Origin: Enterobacteriaceae bacterium ESL0689
GTDB taxonomy: Bacteria; Pseudomonadota; Gammaproteobacteria; Enterobacterales; Enterobacteriaceae
Assembly: GCA_029433525.1 (NCBI GenBank)
Contig: JAQTIF010000001.1
Location: 2,294,001-2,358,000 of the forward strand
DNA length: 64,000 nucleotides
Reading direction: 5' to 3'
Every line of letters starts with the position of its first letter. Within the stretch, counting starts at the first letter, position 1. Made by a program: the position numbers and the translations under genes. The notes beneath the pieces were generated by a model. It made no database searches and was not told the DNA's origin. It saw only the letters and a program-made list of their open reading frames with translations. This document shows positions 12,383-23,699 of the stretch, piece by piece.

Positions 12383-15304
12383 ATGAAAAGAATGTTAATT
12401 AACGCAACTCAGCAAGAGGAGTTGCGTGTTGCTCTTGTCGATGGGCAACGGCTGTACGACCTGGATATCGAAAGCCCAGGACATGAACAGAAAAAAGCGA
12501 ATATCTACAAAGGCAAAATTACCCGCATTGAGCCCAGTCTTGAAGCCGCGTTTGTTGACTATGGCGCTGAACGTCATGGTTTTCTCCCCCTGAAAGAAAT
12601 TGCCCGCGAATACTTTCCCACCAGCTATCACGGACACGGTCGGCCAAATATCAAGGATGTTCTGCGTGAAGGCCAGGAAGTTATTGTACAAATTGATAAA
12701 GAAGAGCGTGGCAACAAAGGGGCCGCGCTCACCACGTTCATCAGCCTGGCGGGAAGCTATCTGGTACTGATGCCCAATAATCCGCGTGCCGGGGGCATTT
12801 CCCGGCGCATCGAGGGCGATGATCGTATCGAACTGAAGAAAGCCTTAGCCAGTCTGGATTTACCGGAAGGTATGGGGCTTATCGTGCGTACTGCCGGGGT
12901 CGGAAAATCGGCTGAGGCATTACAGTGGGATTTGAGCTTCCGCCTGAGACACTGGGAGGCGATACAGAAAGCCGCCGAAAATCGTCCCGCACCTTTTCTG
13001 ATCCATCAGGAAAGTAACGTGATTGTTCGTGCTTTCCGTGATTATCTGCGCCAGGACATTGGTGAAATTCTCATCGATAATCCCCGGATACTGGAGCTGG
13101 CTCGCCAGCATATCTCAGCGCTGGGGCGACCTGATTTTAATAGTAAAATCAAGCTGTATACCGGTGAGATCCCGCTCTTTAGCCACTATCAGATCGAGTC
13201 ACAAATCGAGTCTGCTTTTCAGCGTGAGGTGCGCTTGCCTTCCGGTGGCTCCATCGTTATCGACAGCACCGAAGCATTAACCGCGATTGATATCAACTCG
13301 GCGCGTTCTACGCGCGGTGGCGATATTGAAGAAACCGCGCTTAACACCAATCTGGAAGCGGCCGATGAAATCGCCCGTCAGTTACGTCTGCGCGACCTCG
13401 GCGGTCTTATCGTAATCGATTTTATCGATATGACCCCGGTTCGTCATCAGCGTGCGGTTGAAAACCAGCTGCGTGAAGCGGTTCGTCAGGATCGGGCACG
13501 TATTCAGATTAGCCATATCTCTCGTTTTGGGCTGCTGGAGATGTCACGTCAGCGACTGAGTCCGTCGCTGGGCGAATCGAGCCATCACGTCTGCCCACGC
13601 TGTAGCGGGACAGGTCATGTGCGTGATAACGAATCCCTGTCACTCTCCATCCTGCGGCTCATCGAAGAAGAAGCGCTGAAAGAAAACAGCCAGGAAATTC
13701 ACGCGATTGTACCTGTGCCTATCGCCTCTTATCTGCTGAACGAAAAACGTGCCGCAGTCAGCGCGATTGAAAGTCGTCAGGGGGATGTCCGGGTTATCAT
13801 CGTGCCAAGCAATGAGATGGAAACCCCACACTACTCGGTGCTGCGGGTACGTAAAGGGGAAGCGACGCCAACCCTGAGCTATCTGTTGCCGAAACTGCAT
13901 GAGGAGATGACATTATCAGCCGATGAAGAGCCAGCAGAGCGGAAACGTCAGGAACAACCCGCGCTCTCTGCCTTTGCCATGTCAGACGCGCCGACAGTCA
14001 CAGAGCAGAAAGCGCTTTCGACAGTGGCAACCGCACCAGAAAGCAGCGATACCCCGGCGGGATCATCAGGGTTATTCACCCGCTTCTTTGGCACGCTGAA
14101 AAATATCTTCTCTGCTGGCGAAACGAGTGCTCAACCGGCTGCTGGACAGAGCGAAGCGCCAAAAGCTGAAGAGAAACAGGAACAGCGTAAATCGCGTAAT
14201 AACAATCGTCGGGAACGCAATGTGCGCCGCGATAACCGTGCGGAGAGTGGCGAAAATCGGGAGACACGCGAAGACAATCGCCGTAACCGTCGCGAAAAAC
14301 AGCCACAAAATGCGGAACTGCGTGGTTCCCGTAGCGCCACCCCTGATGAGACAGAGAAAAACAGAAACCGTGAGGATCAGTCAGCGCGTCGTGAGCGTCA
14401 ACGTCGCCGCCATGATGATAAACGTCAGGCACAACAAGAGCCACAGACGTCATCCGGCGAAGAACTGAATACGCTAGCGGAAGAGCGCACGGTGGTGATG
14501 CCGCGTCGTCAGCGACGGCAGTTAAGCCAAAAAGTGCGCCTCAATGCCGACACGGTAGTCACTGAAGCCGTACTCCCAACCCACCAGGAGACCGCGGTGG
14601 TGGCTCTGCCAGTGGTTGCCGATCCACATACTAAGATTGAGGCAGAGAAAGCAGCGCCAGCGGTTGATAATGGCAATAACCGCAATAGCAATTATAACGA
14701 TGCCCGGGAATCTAATGGCATGCCACGTCGCTCCCGCCGTTCACCGCGTCATCTGCGGGTGAGTGGCCAGCGTCGTCGTCGTTATCGTGATGAACGCTGT
14801 TTGCCACAATCACCGATGCCACTGACTGTCGCTTGCGCCTCACCGGAAATGGCATCCGGTAAAGTCTGGGTCCATTATCCTGTTGTGCAGTCACAGGAAG
14901 CTGTCGCGGTCGCTGAAGTTGACCAGCCCACTACGGCCGTTGCTGCGGCTGAATCGATCGCTAATAGCCCGGTTGCGCCGGTGGTGGCCGACAGTGGAGC
15001 CGTCCGCGAAGCGACGCGATCACTGAGCACACAAGCTGAACCGGAAATAACATCTGCCGCTGCGAAGGAAACAGTGACGGTAGCGATACCTTCTGCTGCC
15101 GAAACCCCTGTCACGACGCAATGCCATGTCAGCGCGTCGGTCACTCGCGCCCCCGCGCCAGACTATCTGCCTGAAGTCGTGCCGGTGAGTGACTGGGTTC
15201 GTCCACCTTTCGTGTTTAACGGTAAAGGGGCAGCCGGTGCTCATAGCGCCAGCCACCATGCCGCAGCCGATGCCACTCGCCCACAGCCAGTGGAAGCGTC
15301 GTAA
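12383..15304 (+). CDS. rne: Ribonuclease E
   Basis: 973 residues, shorter than E. coli (1061). The catalytic half is strongly conserved: S1 domain (about 39-119), DNase-I-like site with aspartates in TAIDINSA (about 303) and VIDFIDM (about 346), and the Zn-link CPRCSGTG. The disordered C-terminal half keeps the membrane helix ([15 protein letters not shown]), arginine-rich RNA-binding segments, the [15 protein letters not shown] motif next to the enolase site (KVWVHYPVV) and the C-terminal PNPase-binding tail ending RPQPVEAS. It is therefore a full degradosome scaffold; the lost residues lie in low-complexity linkers. It performs mRNA decay and stable-RNA maturation at the inner membrane. Confidence 0.97.
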   Translation: MKRMLINATQQEELRVALVDGQRLYDLDIESPGHEQKKANIYKGKITRIEPSLEAAFVDYGAERHGFLPLKEIAREYFPTSYHGHGRPNIKDVLREGQEVIVQIDKEERGNKGAALTTFISLAGSYLVLMPNNPRAGGISRRIEGDDRIELKKALASLDLPEGMGLIVRTAGVGKSAEALQWDLSFRLRHWEAIQKAAENRPAPFLIHQESNVIVRAFRDYLRQDIGEILIDNPRILELARQHISALGRPDFNSKIKLYTGEIPLFSHYQIESQIESAFQREVRLPSGGSIVIDSTEALTAIDINSARSTRGGDIEETALNTNLEAADEIARQLRLRDLGGLIVIDFIDMTPVRHQRAVENQLREAVRQDRARIQISHISRFGLLEMSRQRLSPSLGESSHHVCPRCSGTGHVRDNESLSLSILRLIEEEALKENSQEIHAIVPVPIASYLLNEKRAAVSAIESRQGDVRVIIVPSNEMETPHYSVLRVRKGEATPTLSYLLPKLHEEMTLSADEEPAERKRQEQPALSAFAMSDAPTVTEQKALSTVATAPESSDTPAGSSGLFTRFFGTLKNIFSAGETSAQPAAGQSEAPKAEEKQEQRKSRNNNRRERNVRRDNRAESGENRETREDNRRNRREKQPQNAELRGSRSATPDETEKNRNREDQSARRERQRRRHDDKRQAQQEPQTSSGEELNTLAEERTVVMPRRQRRQLSQKVRLNADTVVTEAVLPTHQETAVVALPVVADPHTKIEAEKAAPAVDNGNNRNSNYNDARESNGMPRRSRRSPRHLRVSGQRRRRYRDERCLPQSPMPLTVACASPEMASGKVWVHYPVVQSQEAVAVAEVDQPTTAVAAAESIANSPVAPVVADSGAVREATRSLSTQAEPEITSAAAKETVTVAIPSAAETPVTTQCHVSASVTRAPAPDYLPEVVPVSDWVRPPFVFNGKGAAGAHSASHHAAADATRPQPVEAS

Positions 15305-15348
15305 AATGGCGCGTTGATGTCAGTCAATCGTCAATAGCCAGACATAAT

Positions 15349-15381
15349 AAAAGGGTTCATGCATCCGCATGAACCCTTTTT
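15349..15381. terminator. Bidirectional terminator between rne and murJ
   Basis: A 14-bp perfect stem (AAAAGGGTTCATGC / GCATGAACCCTTTT) with a 4-nt loop lies between the convergent rne and murJ genes. It ends with Ts on one strand and As on the other, so it serves both transcripts. Confidence 0.85.
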
Positions 15382-15404
15382 AATATCATCTGAGCACGTA
15401 CTCT

Positions 15405-16940
15405 TTAAACGATGCGACGAGAGAACTCTCTCAGCCGGAATCCCAGCAGCAGCAACGTGACGAAATAAGCCACGATCCCCGCCACCACGACAACCATTAA
15501 CCGCAACAGGCGTAATGGCATGGCACCCTGTGACCATTCAGGCATGAGATACATCATCCCCAGCAGTACCGATGACATCACGGCGACAGCTATCAGCAGG
15601 CGCAGGATGAACACTAACCAGCCCGGCTGTGGCGTGAAGATCTTCTGCTTACGTAACTGCCAGTACAATAAGCTGGCATTCAGGCAGGCCGCCAGACCAA
15701 TAGAGAGTGACAGACCGGCATGTTTCAATGGGCCAATAAAGATAAGATTCATCACCTGGGTCATTATCAGCGTGACGATCGCAATCTTCACCGGTGTTTT
15801 GATGTCCTGACGTGAATAGAAACCAGGAGCCAATACTTTTACCACAATCAACCCCATCAGGCCGATGGCGTAAGCGACCAGCGCACGTTGGGTCATCGCG
15901 GCATCAAAGGCATTGAATTTACCGTACTGAAATAACACCACAATCAGCGGTTTTGCCAGAATACCCAATGCCACCGCGCTCGGTAGCGCCAGCAGAAAAC
16001 AGAGGCGTAGTCCCCAGTCCATTAACCGACAGTACTGATCGTGGTTACCACTGGCGAAACTTTTCGACAGTGATGGCAACAAAATAGTGCCCAGAGCCAC
16101 CCCAAGAACCCCTGACGGAAACTCCATCAGCCGATCGGCGTAATACATCCATGAGACGGAACCGGAGACCAGAAATGAGGCAAAAATGGTATTGATAATC
16201 AAAGAAATCTGACTGACAGAGACCCCCAGGATGGCGGGCCCCATCTGCCTGACGACCCGTATCGCTCCCGCATCTTTCAGGTTGATACGTGGCAGAACCA
16301 GCATCCCCGTTTTTTTCAGATATGGCAGTTGATAAGCCAGTTGCAATACCCCCCCAGCCACCACCGCCCATGCCAGTGCCAGCACTGGCGGATGAAAATA
16401 GGGTGCAGCGAATAGCGCGAAGCTAATCATGCTGACATTCAGTAGCGTGGGTACAAAGGCGGGGACGGAAAAACGATTCCAGGTATTGAGGATCGCCCCG
16501 GCCAGCGATGCCAGTGAGATCAGCAAAATATAAGGAAAGGTAATGCGTAATAATTGGGTGGTCAGGGTAAATTTATCCGCGTTATCAGCAAACCCTGGCG
16601 CGGTCACCATGATAATCCACGGCGCGGCCAGTATCCCCACCAGGGTGACCAGCGCCAGAACCAGTGTTAACAGACCCGCAACATAGGCCACAAATACCCG
16701 TGTGGCTTCTTCGCCCTGTTTGCTTTTGTATTCCGCCAGGATCGGCACAAAAGCCTGAGAAAACGCCCCTTCGGCAAAAATACGCCGTAATAAATTGGGC
16801 AATTTAAAGGCCACAAAGAAGGCGTCAGTTGCCATGCCAGCACCAAAAATGCGCGCCACGATAGCGTCACGCGCAAATCCTAAAACCCGGGAGATCATCG
16901 TCATCGAACTGACTGCCGCCAGCGATTTTAATAAATTCAT
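15405..16940 (-). CDS. murJ: Lipid II flippase MurJ
   Basis: 511 residues from the ATG at 16940 ([14 protein letters not shown]), the E. coli length; a frame extending to 16973 adds 11 residues that the family lacks. It is a MOP-superfamily protein with about 14 transmembrane helices that flips lipid II across the inner membrane for peptidoglycan synthesis. The conserved arginines in [14 protein letters not shown] and [13 protein letters not shown] segments are present. In E. coli flgN lies beside murJ; here rne is the neighbour. Confidence 0.97.
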   Translation of the reverse strand: MNLLKSLAAVSSMTMISRVLGFARDAIVARIFGAGMATDAFFVAFKLPNLLRRIFAEGAFSQAFVPILAEYKSKQGEEATRVFVAYVAGLLTLVLALVTLVGILAAPWIIMVTAPGFADNADKFTLTTQLLRITFPYILLISLASLAGAILNTWNRFSVPAFVPTLLNVSMISFALFAAPYFHPPVLALAWAVVAGGVLQLAYQLPYLKKTGMLVLPRINLKDAGAIRVVRQMGPAILGVSVSQISLIINTIFASFLVSGSVSWMYYADRLMEFPSGVLGVALGTILLPSLSKSFASGNHDQYCRLMDWGLRLCFLLALPSAVALGILAKPLIVVLFQYGKFNAFDAAMTQRALVAYAIGLMGLIVVKVLAPGFYSRQDIKTPVKIAIVTLIMTQVMNLIFIGPLKHAGLSLSIGLAACLNASLLYWQLRKQKIFTPQPGWLVFILRLLIAVAVMSSVLLGMMYLMPEWSQGAMPLRLLRLMVVVVAGIVAYFVTLLLLGFRLREFSRRIV

Positions 16941-17062
16941 TGATCCACAATCCTGAAATAAAACGTCCGTCATCCGGGCGCTGAAAAATGGCGATAGTTT
17001 ACCAGGTTTACGATCAATTACGACTTCCGCATGCGTTCTTTCCTGAGATATCTGCCCACTTT

Positions 17063-17650
17063 TTAGCGCCCCGCACGCCAGTTGCGCGTGGTTAATGCCA
17101 TCAGAATATGATCACGCCACTGCCCATCGATCATCAGATAGTTTTTCGCATACCCTTCTTTTTCAAAACCAAGACGTGCCAGTAAATCACCACTGCGCTG
17201 ATTGTGCGGCATATAATTGGCCATAATTCGATGGATATGCTGTGTGCGTTGCATATAGCGGATCGCCGATGTCAGCGCTTCAAACATCAGTCCCTGGCCC
17301 TGCCATTTCTGAGCGAGAGAATAGCCAAGGTAGCAGGAGTAAAACGCCCCGCGCATGATGCTGGAAAAATTGGCCACACCAAGCAGCTCGTGTTCCTGTT
17401 GATCAAACAAAGCAAAATAAAATGCTGAACCCTGCTGATGATATCCGCTAATCATCGATAAACGTGCCTGCCAGCCAGCGAAGTCATAGTGGCTTTCATC
17501 ACGCACCGGCTCCCAGGGCTTTAAGAACGCTCTGTTTTCAGTGTAATAATCTGCCAGTTGCCAGGCGTCACGCTCACAGACCAGTCGCACCAGCAAGCGA
17601 TCGGTTGTCAGTCGTACCTGTGGTAAGTTATGACGATAGCTAAATATCAC
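17063..17650 (-). CDS. rimJ: Ribosomal protein S5 N-acetyltransferase RimJ
   Basis: 195 residues when started at GTG 17650, which aligns with the E. coli start (MFGYRSNVPKVRLTTDR versus [18 protein letters not shown]) and has an upstream AGGA. The open frame continues to 17752, but that part has no family counterpart. It is a GNAT acetyltransferase with the acetyl-CoA loop near QKWQGQGLM; it acetylates the S5 N-terminus and assists 30S assembly. yceH and mviM, normally between rimJ and murJ in E. coli, are absent. Confidence 0.93.
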   Translation of the reverse strand: MIFSYRHNLPQVRLTTDRLLVRLVCERDAWQLADYYTENRAFLKPWEPVRDESHYDFAGWQARLSMISGYHQQGSAFYFALFDQQEHELLGVANFSSIMRGAFYSCYLGYSLAQKWQGQGLMFEALTSAIRYMQRTQHIHRIMANYMPHNQRSGDLLARLGFEKEGYAKNYLMIDGQWRDHILMALTTRNWRAGR

Positions 17651-17939
17651 TTTATCCTGATCTCCGGACAGACGATTTCTGGGTATTGGTATTATATCTG
17701 CCACATGGCATGTTGTGAAAACACGCCTTTTTTCTGAACAAATATTCACCATCGATAAAGAATTAGCAGACTGTCAGGCAAGCGTTGATAACCATCTGTC
17801 TATAAGCACTGTTGCTGACTTTAGTCTTGTCAGATTTCTTGCTATCCTGTGTCGCGACGTTCATTTTACTTTCTGATCAGTCAGTTGGCGGCAATAAGAT
17901 CCCAGCCCAATGCTCAATAACAGAAGTGATGAATAAGAG

Positions 17940-18086
17940 CCTGGCCCATCAGGCGTTATTGACACAGCCAGTCTGGACACGGACAGCGCGGAGAAACCGC
18001 AACGTACAGGTCGTACGTGAGGATTTCGCGCACTGTCCAGGGACAAAATGGCAAGTAAAATAGCCTAATGGGCCAGGCGCTAAAGC
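17940..18086 (+). repeat. Dispersed intergenic repeat, copy 1
   Basis: An approximately 145-bp intergenic element whose ends pair imperfectly (CTGGCCCATCAGGC at the left, GCCTAATGGGCCAGGC at the right). Inside are GCGGAGAAACCGCAACGTACA and GACAAAATGGCAAGTAAAAT, both shared with copy 2 at 34558-34681; the first is also shared with a fragment near 36062-36140. It fills most of the gap between rimJ and mdtH, which otherwise shows no gene. Confidence 0.7.
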
Positions 18087-18215
18087 AGGTTATCCCGCGA
18101 TTAACCCGTATTAAGAATGGCCCCCGGCTACTGTTTATCCAGACGCTGATTCATCGTCATTTAACCAGAATCCTGGCAGTGACGATGCCAGCATGCTTTT
18201 TTCCCTGGAGGGGAA

Positions 18216-19424
18216 ATGTCTCACGTTGCACAAGCAAGGAACCTCGGTAAGTATTTTCTGTTAGTCGATAATATGCTGGTTGTTCTCGGTTTCTTTGTCG
18301 TTTTTCCACTTATTTCTATTCGTTTTGTCGATCAACTGGGCTGGGCGGCTCTGCTGGTGGGACTCGCCCTCGGCTTGCGTCAACTGGTGCAACAGGGATT
18401 AGGTATTTTTGGCGGTGCTATCGCCGATCGTCTGGGAGCTAAACCGATGATTGTCATCGGAATGCTGATGCGTGCAGGCGGATTTGGGTTGATGGCTGTC
18501 GCCCATGAACCCTGGATATTGTGGCTCTCCTGCATTTTATCCGGGCTTGGCGGCACGCTGTTCGATCCACCACGTGGCGCCCTGGTTGTCAAACTGGTGC
18601 GCCCGCATTTGCGTGGCCGTTTTTTTTCTCTGCTGATGATGCAGGACAGCGCTGGCGCGGTCATTGGCGCATTACTGGGGAGCTGGCTGCTGCAATATGA
18701 CTTCCGCTTTGTTTGTATCGCCGGTGCGGTTCTGTTCCTCATTTGTGCGGCATTTAATGCCCGCTATCTGCCCGCGTGGAAACTGTCAACGGTGAAAACA
18801 CCTGTCCGTGAAGGCCTGGGACGGGTGATGCGTGATAAACGCTTTGTTATCTATGTACTGAGCCTGACCGGCTATTATATGCTGGGTGTTCAGGTGATGC
18901 TGATGCTGCCGATTATGGTCAATGACATCGCAGGCTCGGTCACGGCAGTCAAATGGATGTATGCCATTGAGGCCGTTCTCTCACTCACGCTGCTGTATCC
19001 TATCGCCCTCTGGAGCGAACGACATTTTAGCCTCGAATCGCGCCTGATAACCGGGCTGTTAATCATGACATCCGCCATGTTTCCGATCGGGTTAACCCAT
19101 CATTTACCTCCGTTATTCGCGCTCATCTGTCTCTTTTATTTTGGTTCGATCATCGCGGAACCCGCGAGGGAAACACTGGGGGCTTCACTGGCTGATCCAC
19201 AGGCGCGTGGCAGTTATATCGGATTTAGCCGTCTGGGGCTGGCCTTTGGTGGCGCGATTGGCTATACCGGTGGTGGCTGGATCCTCGATGCGGGGAAAGC
19301 GCTCAACCAGCCCGAGTTACCGTGGTTGATCTTAGGAACTATCGGCCTGATGACGGCAGCCGCTTTATGGTGGCAATTTCACCAGCGCTCATTTCCTTCA
19401 GGCATTATAAAACCACATAGCTGA
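18216..19424 (+). CDS. mdtH: Multidrug MFS transporter MdtH
   Basis: 402 residues, exactly the E. coli length and colinear with it. It is a 12-helix drug:H+ antiporter of the major facilitator superfamily; in E. coli overexpression gives quinolone resistance. The MFS motif A is visible as [12 protein letters not shown] and the motif-C-like region as [13 protein letters not shown] good ribosome-binding site (GGAGGGGAA) precedes ATG 18216. grxB, the usual next gene, is missing. Confidence 0.95.
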   Translation: MSHVAQARNLGKYFLLVDNMLVVLGFFVVFPLISIRFVDQLGWAALLVGLALGLRQLVQQGLGIFGGAIADRLGAKPMIVIGMLMRAGGFGLMAVAHEPWILWLSCILSGLGGTLFDPPRGALVVKLVRPHLRGRFFSLLMMQDSAGAVIGALLGSWLLQYDFRFVCIAGAVLFLICAAFNARYLPAWKLSTVKTPVREGLGRVMRDKRFVIYVLSLTGYYMLGVQVMLMLPIMVNDIAGSVTAVKWMYAIEAVLSLTLLYPIALWSERHFSLESRLITGLLIMTSAMFPIGLTHHLPPLFALICLFYFGSIIAEPARETLGASLADPQARGSYIGFSRLGLAFGGAIGYTGGGWILDAGKALNQPELPWLILGTIGLMTAAALWWQFHQRSFPSGIIKPHS

Positions 19425-19538
19425 TTTAAATCAAAATGATACTATTTTTTCAGCTTTCTCTTTTGCCAGCGCTGATCACTGGCAGAGGACATCGATTTAT
19501 GTCAGGATAGCGCCCTGGCATACTCATCAGGTATCCGA

Positions 19539-20102
19539 ATGAAAAAGATCCTTATCGCAGTCATACTGATTATCAATACGCTGTTAATCGGTTGTGATAC
19601 TGCCATCCACTATGCTGTCAGTGAGCAGGCGATTAACGATGCGTTGCAAAAACGTCATCATTTCACAAAAGATATTCAGTTGCCCGGTCTCGCTGACGCC
19701 CATTTTGAACTCCATGATCTGACCAGTGCCATTGGCCGGGAAGCACCGGATAAAATCATTCTCAACGGTACCGCCAGCCTTGATCTGAAATCATTACTCG
19801 GGCGTCAGAGCACCACCCTCAACCTGAAGCTTCAGGCATTACCGGTTTTTGATAAAACCCGCGGTGCTATCTTTCTGCGGGATATGGAACTGATCGATAT
19901 GACCCTTTCTTCGCGCAAACTGCATTCGGTGGGGCAAACACTGCTTCCCTATCTGAATCAATCGCTACGGAGCTATTTTAATCAGCATCCCGCCTATGTG
20001 TTGCGCGAAGATGCCAGTACCGGTGAAGCGCTGGCGAAAAAACTGGTCAAAAATATCGAAGTTAAACCTGGCGAGATTATTATTTCACTTCTTAATGAAT
20101 AG
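19539..20102 (+). CDS. yceB: Lipoprotein YceB
   Basis: 187 residues (E. coli 186). The signal peptide ends in the lipobox LLIGC, so it is a lipid-anchored envelope protein of the DUF1439 family with a TULIP-like fold by family knowledge. Its function is not established. It sits just upstream of pyrC with a strong hairpin between them. Confidence 0.93.
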   Translation: MKKILIAVILIINTLLIGCDTAIHYAVSEQAINDALQKRHHFTKDIQLPGLADAHFELHDLTSAIGREAPDKIILNGTASLDLKSLLGRQSTTLNLKLQALPVFDKTRGAIFLRDMELIDMTLSSRKLHSVGQTLLPYLNQSLRSYFNQHPAYVLREDASTGEALAKKLVKNIEVKPGEIIISLLNE

Positions 20103-20134
20103 CCAGGCGGTCAGCAAGGGCCGCCTGGCTATTC
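20097..20134 (+). promoter_or_regulatory. Strong hairpin between yceB and pyrC
   Basis: GAATAGCCAGGCGG / CCGCCTGGCTATTC form a 14-bp perfect stem with a 10-nt loop overlapping the yceB stop. No T-run follows, so it is not a classical terminator; it may protect the yceB mRNA 3' end or stall polymerase before pyrC. Confidence 0.55.
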
Positions 20135-20169
20135 AGCAACCCATTGACATTGATGAGCAGGAATATCCT

Positions 20170-21225
20170 ATGACCCCCTCCCCCGGCCTATTAACTCTCC
20201 GTCGCCCTGATGACTGGCATGTTCACCTGCGCGATGACGAAATCCTGAAAGCCGTCGTCCCCTGTACCAGTGAATGCTATGGCCGGGCGATGGTGATGCC
20301 AAATCTGCTGTCACCGATTACCACCATTGATGCAGCCATTCGCTATCGCCAGCGTATTGTTGACGCGGTGCCTGCCGGGCATGATTTTACCCCGCTGATG
20401 ACCTGCTATCTGACCGATACCCTTGATGCTGACGAACTGAAACGTGGCTTTCTTGCGGGCGTTTTTACCGCCGCAAAACTCTATCCGGCTAACGCAACAA
20501 CCCACTCCCGCCACGGGGTGACAAGTATTGATACCATTATGCCCCTGCTGTCCGGCATGGAACAATGGGGAATGCCACTGCTGATCCACGGCGAAGTGAC
20601 CGATGCCGACGTGGATATTTTCGATCGTGAAGCGCGTTTTATTGACACCGTCCTTGACCCATTGCGCCAGCGTTTACCCGGTCTGAAAATTGTGCTGGAG
20701 CACATTACCACGCGGGAAGCCGCCGAATATGTTCGCGCCAGTAATGAATTGCTGGCAGCCACCATCACCCCTCAGCATTTGATGTTTAACCGTAACCATC
20801 TGCTGGCCGGGGGAGTTCGGCCACATTTTTACTGTCTGCCGATCCTGAAACGTCATGCTCATCAGCGTGCACTGCGTGAACTGGTGGCCAGTGGTTTTAC
20901 TCGCGTCTTCTCCGGAACAGATTCCGCCCCCCATCTCCGCCATCATAAAGAGAGCGCTTGTGGATGTGCCGGGTGTTTTAACGCCCCCAGCGCACTGGGA
21001 TGTTATGCCACGGTATTTGAACAGATGAATGCCCTGCAACACCTTGAAGCGTTCTGTTCCTGTAATGGGCCACGTTTCTATGGATTACCGCTAAATGAGA
21101 GCTATATCGAACTGGTACGCGAAACGTATCGCGTACCAGACTGCATCGTCCTGGCGGACGATACGCTGATCCCTTTTCTTGCTGGTGAAACCCTTCCCTG
21201 GACGGTAAAAAAACGGGTCTCCTGA
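20170..21225 (+). CDS. pyrC: Dihydroorotase
   Basis: 351 residues from ATG 20170 ([22 protein letters not shown]); the frame is open further upstream through yceB, but only this start fits the family. It cyclises carbamoyl-aspartate to dihydroorotate in pyrimidine synthesis. Zinc ligands are visible: HVH in DWHVHLRD, the carboxylated Lys in [22 protein letters not shown] and the Asp in FSGTDSAPH. The E. coli enzyme has L in place of S in this last motif. Confidence 0.96.
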   Translation: MTPSPGLLTLRRPDDWHVHLRDDEILKAVVPCTSECYGRAMVMPNLLSPITTIDAAIRYRQRIVDAVPAGHDFTPLMTCYLTDTLDADELKRGFLAGVFTAAKLYPANATTHSRHGVTSIDTIMPLLSGMEQWGMPLLIHGEVTDADVDIFDREARFIDTVLDPLRQRLPGLKIVLEHITTREAAEYVRASNELLAATITPQHLMFNRNHLLAGGVRPHFYCLPILKRHAHQRALRELVASGFTRVFSGTDSAPHLRHHKESACGCAGCFNAPSALGCYATVFEQMNALQHLEAFCSCNGPRFYGLPLNESYIELVRETYRVPDCIVLADDTLIPFLAGETLPWTVKKRVS

Positions 21226-21334
21226 TGCTCGTCTACGGGCGCAGGCTGTTTGTTGATCAAGCGCACCAAACAATCGTAACCTACTCACCAGTACGATTGA
21301 CTGATAAACCAGACTGATACAACCAGGACAGATT

Positions 21335-22453
21335 ATGCACTACGATCTCATCATCATTGGCAGTGGCTCCATCGGTGCCGCTACGGGTTATTACGCACGC
21401 CAGGCCGGACTTAATGTGCTGATGACTGACGCTCATCAGCCACCCCATCAACAGGGCAGCCATCATGGCACTACTCGCCTGATGCGCCATGCTTATGGTG
21501 AGGGGGCAAAATATGTCCCGTTGGCCCTGCGTGCACAGGCATTGTGGGATCAACTCACCGCCGCCAGCGGAGAAGCGCTCTTTGAGCGTACCGGGGTGAT
21601 TAACCTCGGGCCAGCAGACTCCGCCTTTCTGGCTAATGCCACGCGCAGTGCCCGTCAGTTTGAGCTTACTGTTGAAGAACTGAGCGCTTCAGCGATAATG
21701 ACTCGCTGGCCACAAATTCAGCTGCCCGATGATTACCGTGGCTTATTCGAACCTGACGCCGGGGTATTGTATAGCGAAAAGGCAATCGCCAGCTGGATAC
21801 GTCTCGCCCGTGAGGCAGGCTGCGCTCAGCTGTTTAACTGCCCGGTGACCGCCATTCATCACCACCCAAATGGGGTGACGATTGACACCGCAGATGGCAG
21901 CTTTGAGGGTAAAAAACTAGTGATCAGTGCCGGAACCTGGATTACCCGCTTACTTCCGTGGCTGCCGGTTCAGCCGGTGCGGAAAATCTTTGCCTGGTTC
22001 CAGGCGGATGGTCGTTATAGCAGTAAAAATCACTTTCCCGCCTTTACCGGAGAGCTGCCCGATGGTGATCAATTCTACGGTTTCCCGGCGCAGGACAATG
22101 AGCTGAAAATTGGCAAACATAACGGCGGTCAGCCGATCTCAACCCCCGAAGAGCGTACCGCTTTCGGCACGGTAGCCACAGACGGTTCCGAATCCTTCCG
22201 TTTTCTGCGCAATGTATTACCCGGCATTGGTGGCTGTCTGCACGGCTCATCCTGTACCTACGATAATACGGCCGATGGGGACTTTATTATTGATACGCTT
22301 CCCGAATTTCCGCAGACATTGTTAATCAGTGGATTAAGCGGTCATGGGTTTAAATTTGCGCCCGTACTCGGTGAAATCGCCACGCAATTTGCTCTCGGAG
22401 AGCAGCCCGCATTCGATCTGACCCCGTTCTCGCTAACACGGTTTCAGCAATAG
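21335..22453 (+). CDS. solA: N-methyl-L-tryptophan oxidase
   Basis: 372 residues, as in E. coli. It is a monomeric sarcosine oxidase-type flavoenzyme that oxidatively demethylates N-methyltryptophan and other N-methyl amino acids. The dinucleotide-binding motif [13 protein letters not shown] is N-terminal and the covalent-FAD cysteine lies in GSSCTYDNT. In E. coli dinI and bssS separate it from pyrC; both are absent here. The 109-bp gap shows no other gene. Confidence 0.94.
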   Translation: MHYDLIIIGSGSIGAATGYYARQAGLNVLMTDAHQPPHQQGSHHGTTRLMRHAYGEGAKYVPLALRAQALWDQLTAASGEALFERTGVINLGPADSAFLANATRSARQFELTVEELSASAIMTRWPQIQLPDDYRGLFEPDAGVLYSEKAIASWIRLAREAGCAQLFNCPVTAIHHHPNGVTIDTADGSFEGKKLVISAGTWITRLLPWLPVQPVRKIFAWFQADGRYSSKNHFPAFTGELPDGDQFYGFPAQDNELKIGKHNGGQPISTPEERTAFGTVATDGSESFRFLRNVLPGIGGCLHGSSCTYDNTADGDFIIDTLPEFPQTLLISGLSGHGFKFAPVLGEIATQFALGEQPAFDLTPFSLTRFQQ

Positions 22454-22656
22454 CGATATCACAAAAACGCGGCGCTGTTTCACGCTAATCACCTGCGACA
22501 GCATGCCGCTTTTTGGCGACCAGAAAAAAAAATGCGATAATAAAGAAATACCTCCCGATGGCTGGCAAAACGTGCCATCGGGGTGACAAACCTCACCAGT
22601 CATCAAAAAAACGGATGGATAACGGAGATTCGTTATTGAATGAAACAGATATTAAG

Positions 22657-23577
22657 ATGAGCCAGCTACCGAAATTTTCTGCCGCTTTATTACACCCGCG
22701 TTACTGGCCACTCTGGTCAGGTATTGGTCTGCTGTGGCTGGTTGTACAGCTTCCCTATCCCTTGATATACCGCCTTGGCAAAACCCTTGGCCGTCTGGCG
22801 ATGTATTTTATGAAACGACGGGCGCAAATTGCTTACCGCAATCTGGCACTCTGTTTCCCTGATAAAAGTGCGCAACAGCGCCACCAGCTGGTTGTCGACA
22901 ACTTTGAGTCGGTCGGTATGGGATTAATGGAAACCGGGATGGCCTGGTTCTGGTCAGACCGGCGTATTATGCGCTGGTCGGAAACGATCGGTATTGAGCA
23001 TGTCAAAGCGATACAGGCGCAGCAGCGTGGCATCGTCGTTATCGGTATTCACTTCCTGACACTGGAGCTGGGCGCGCGCATATTTGGCGTCAGCACACCG
23101 GGTATTGGTGTCTACCGGCCAAACGATAACCCGCTGATTGACTGGCTACAGACCTGGGGGCGTCTGCGTTCCAATAAAGATATGCTGGATCGTAAGGATC
23201 TGAAGGGCATGGTGCGAGCGCTGAAAAAAGGAGAACTGCTGTGGTATGCCCCGGATCATGACTATGGCCCCACCTCCAGTGTATTTGTGCCCTTTTTCGC
23301 TGTCGATCAGGCCGCAACCACTTCAGGTAGCTGGATGCTGGCCAGAATGTCGAACGCCTGCTTTGTGCCTTTCGTACCACGCAGAAAGCCCGATGGCAAA
23401 GGGTATGAACTCATCATTCTGCCCGCGGAGTGTCAGCCACCGCTGGAGGATGCCGAAACCACCGCGGCCTGGATGAACAAAATCGTCGAGCAATGTATTC
23501 TGATGGCACCAGAACAATATATGTGGCTCCACCGCCGTTTTAAAACACGCCCTGCGGGTGTACCTTCCCGTTATTAA
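22657..23577 (+). CDS. lpxL: Lipid A lauroyl acyltransferase LpxL
   Basis: 306 residues from ATG 22657 ([17 protein letters not shown]), the E. coli length; a frame open from 22513 adds 48 residues with no family match. LpxL adds laurate to Kdo2-lipid IVA at the inner membrane. One N-terminal membrane segment precedes the HxxxxE acyltransferase motif in [12 protein letters not shown] and the downstream YAPDHDYGP and RRKPDG segments. Confidence 0.95.
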   Translation: MSQLPKFSAALLHPRYWPLWSGIGLLWLVVQLPYPLIYRLGKTLGRLAMYFMKRRAQIAYRNLALCFPDKSAQQRHQLVVDNFESVGMGLMETGMAWFWSDRRIMRWSETIGIEHVKAIQAQQRGIVVIGIHFLTLELGARIFGVSTPGIGVYRPNDNPLIDWLQTWGRLRSNKDMLDRKDLKGMVRALKKGELLWYAPDHDYGPTSSVFVPFFAVDQAATTSGSWMLARMSNACFVPFVPRRKPDGKGYELIILPAECQPPLEDAETTAAWMNKIVEQCILMAPEQYMWLHRRFKTRPAGVPSRY

Positions 23578-23699
23578 GTCAGGGCTGGAATACTTTTCCC
23601 GGACTGAGATTAACGCGACCTTTTGATTGCGGGGAGCTTCTCCCTGGCACATAATTAACAGGCGCATTTTTTATCAGTCGGCCAGGATACCCGGATTTT

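Noticed and set aside
14072..15259. Several long open frames opposite rne
   Set aside because: They mirror the GC-rich, repetitive C-terminal coding region of RNase E and have no ribosome-binding sites or recognisable sequence.
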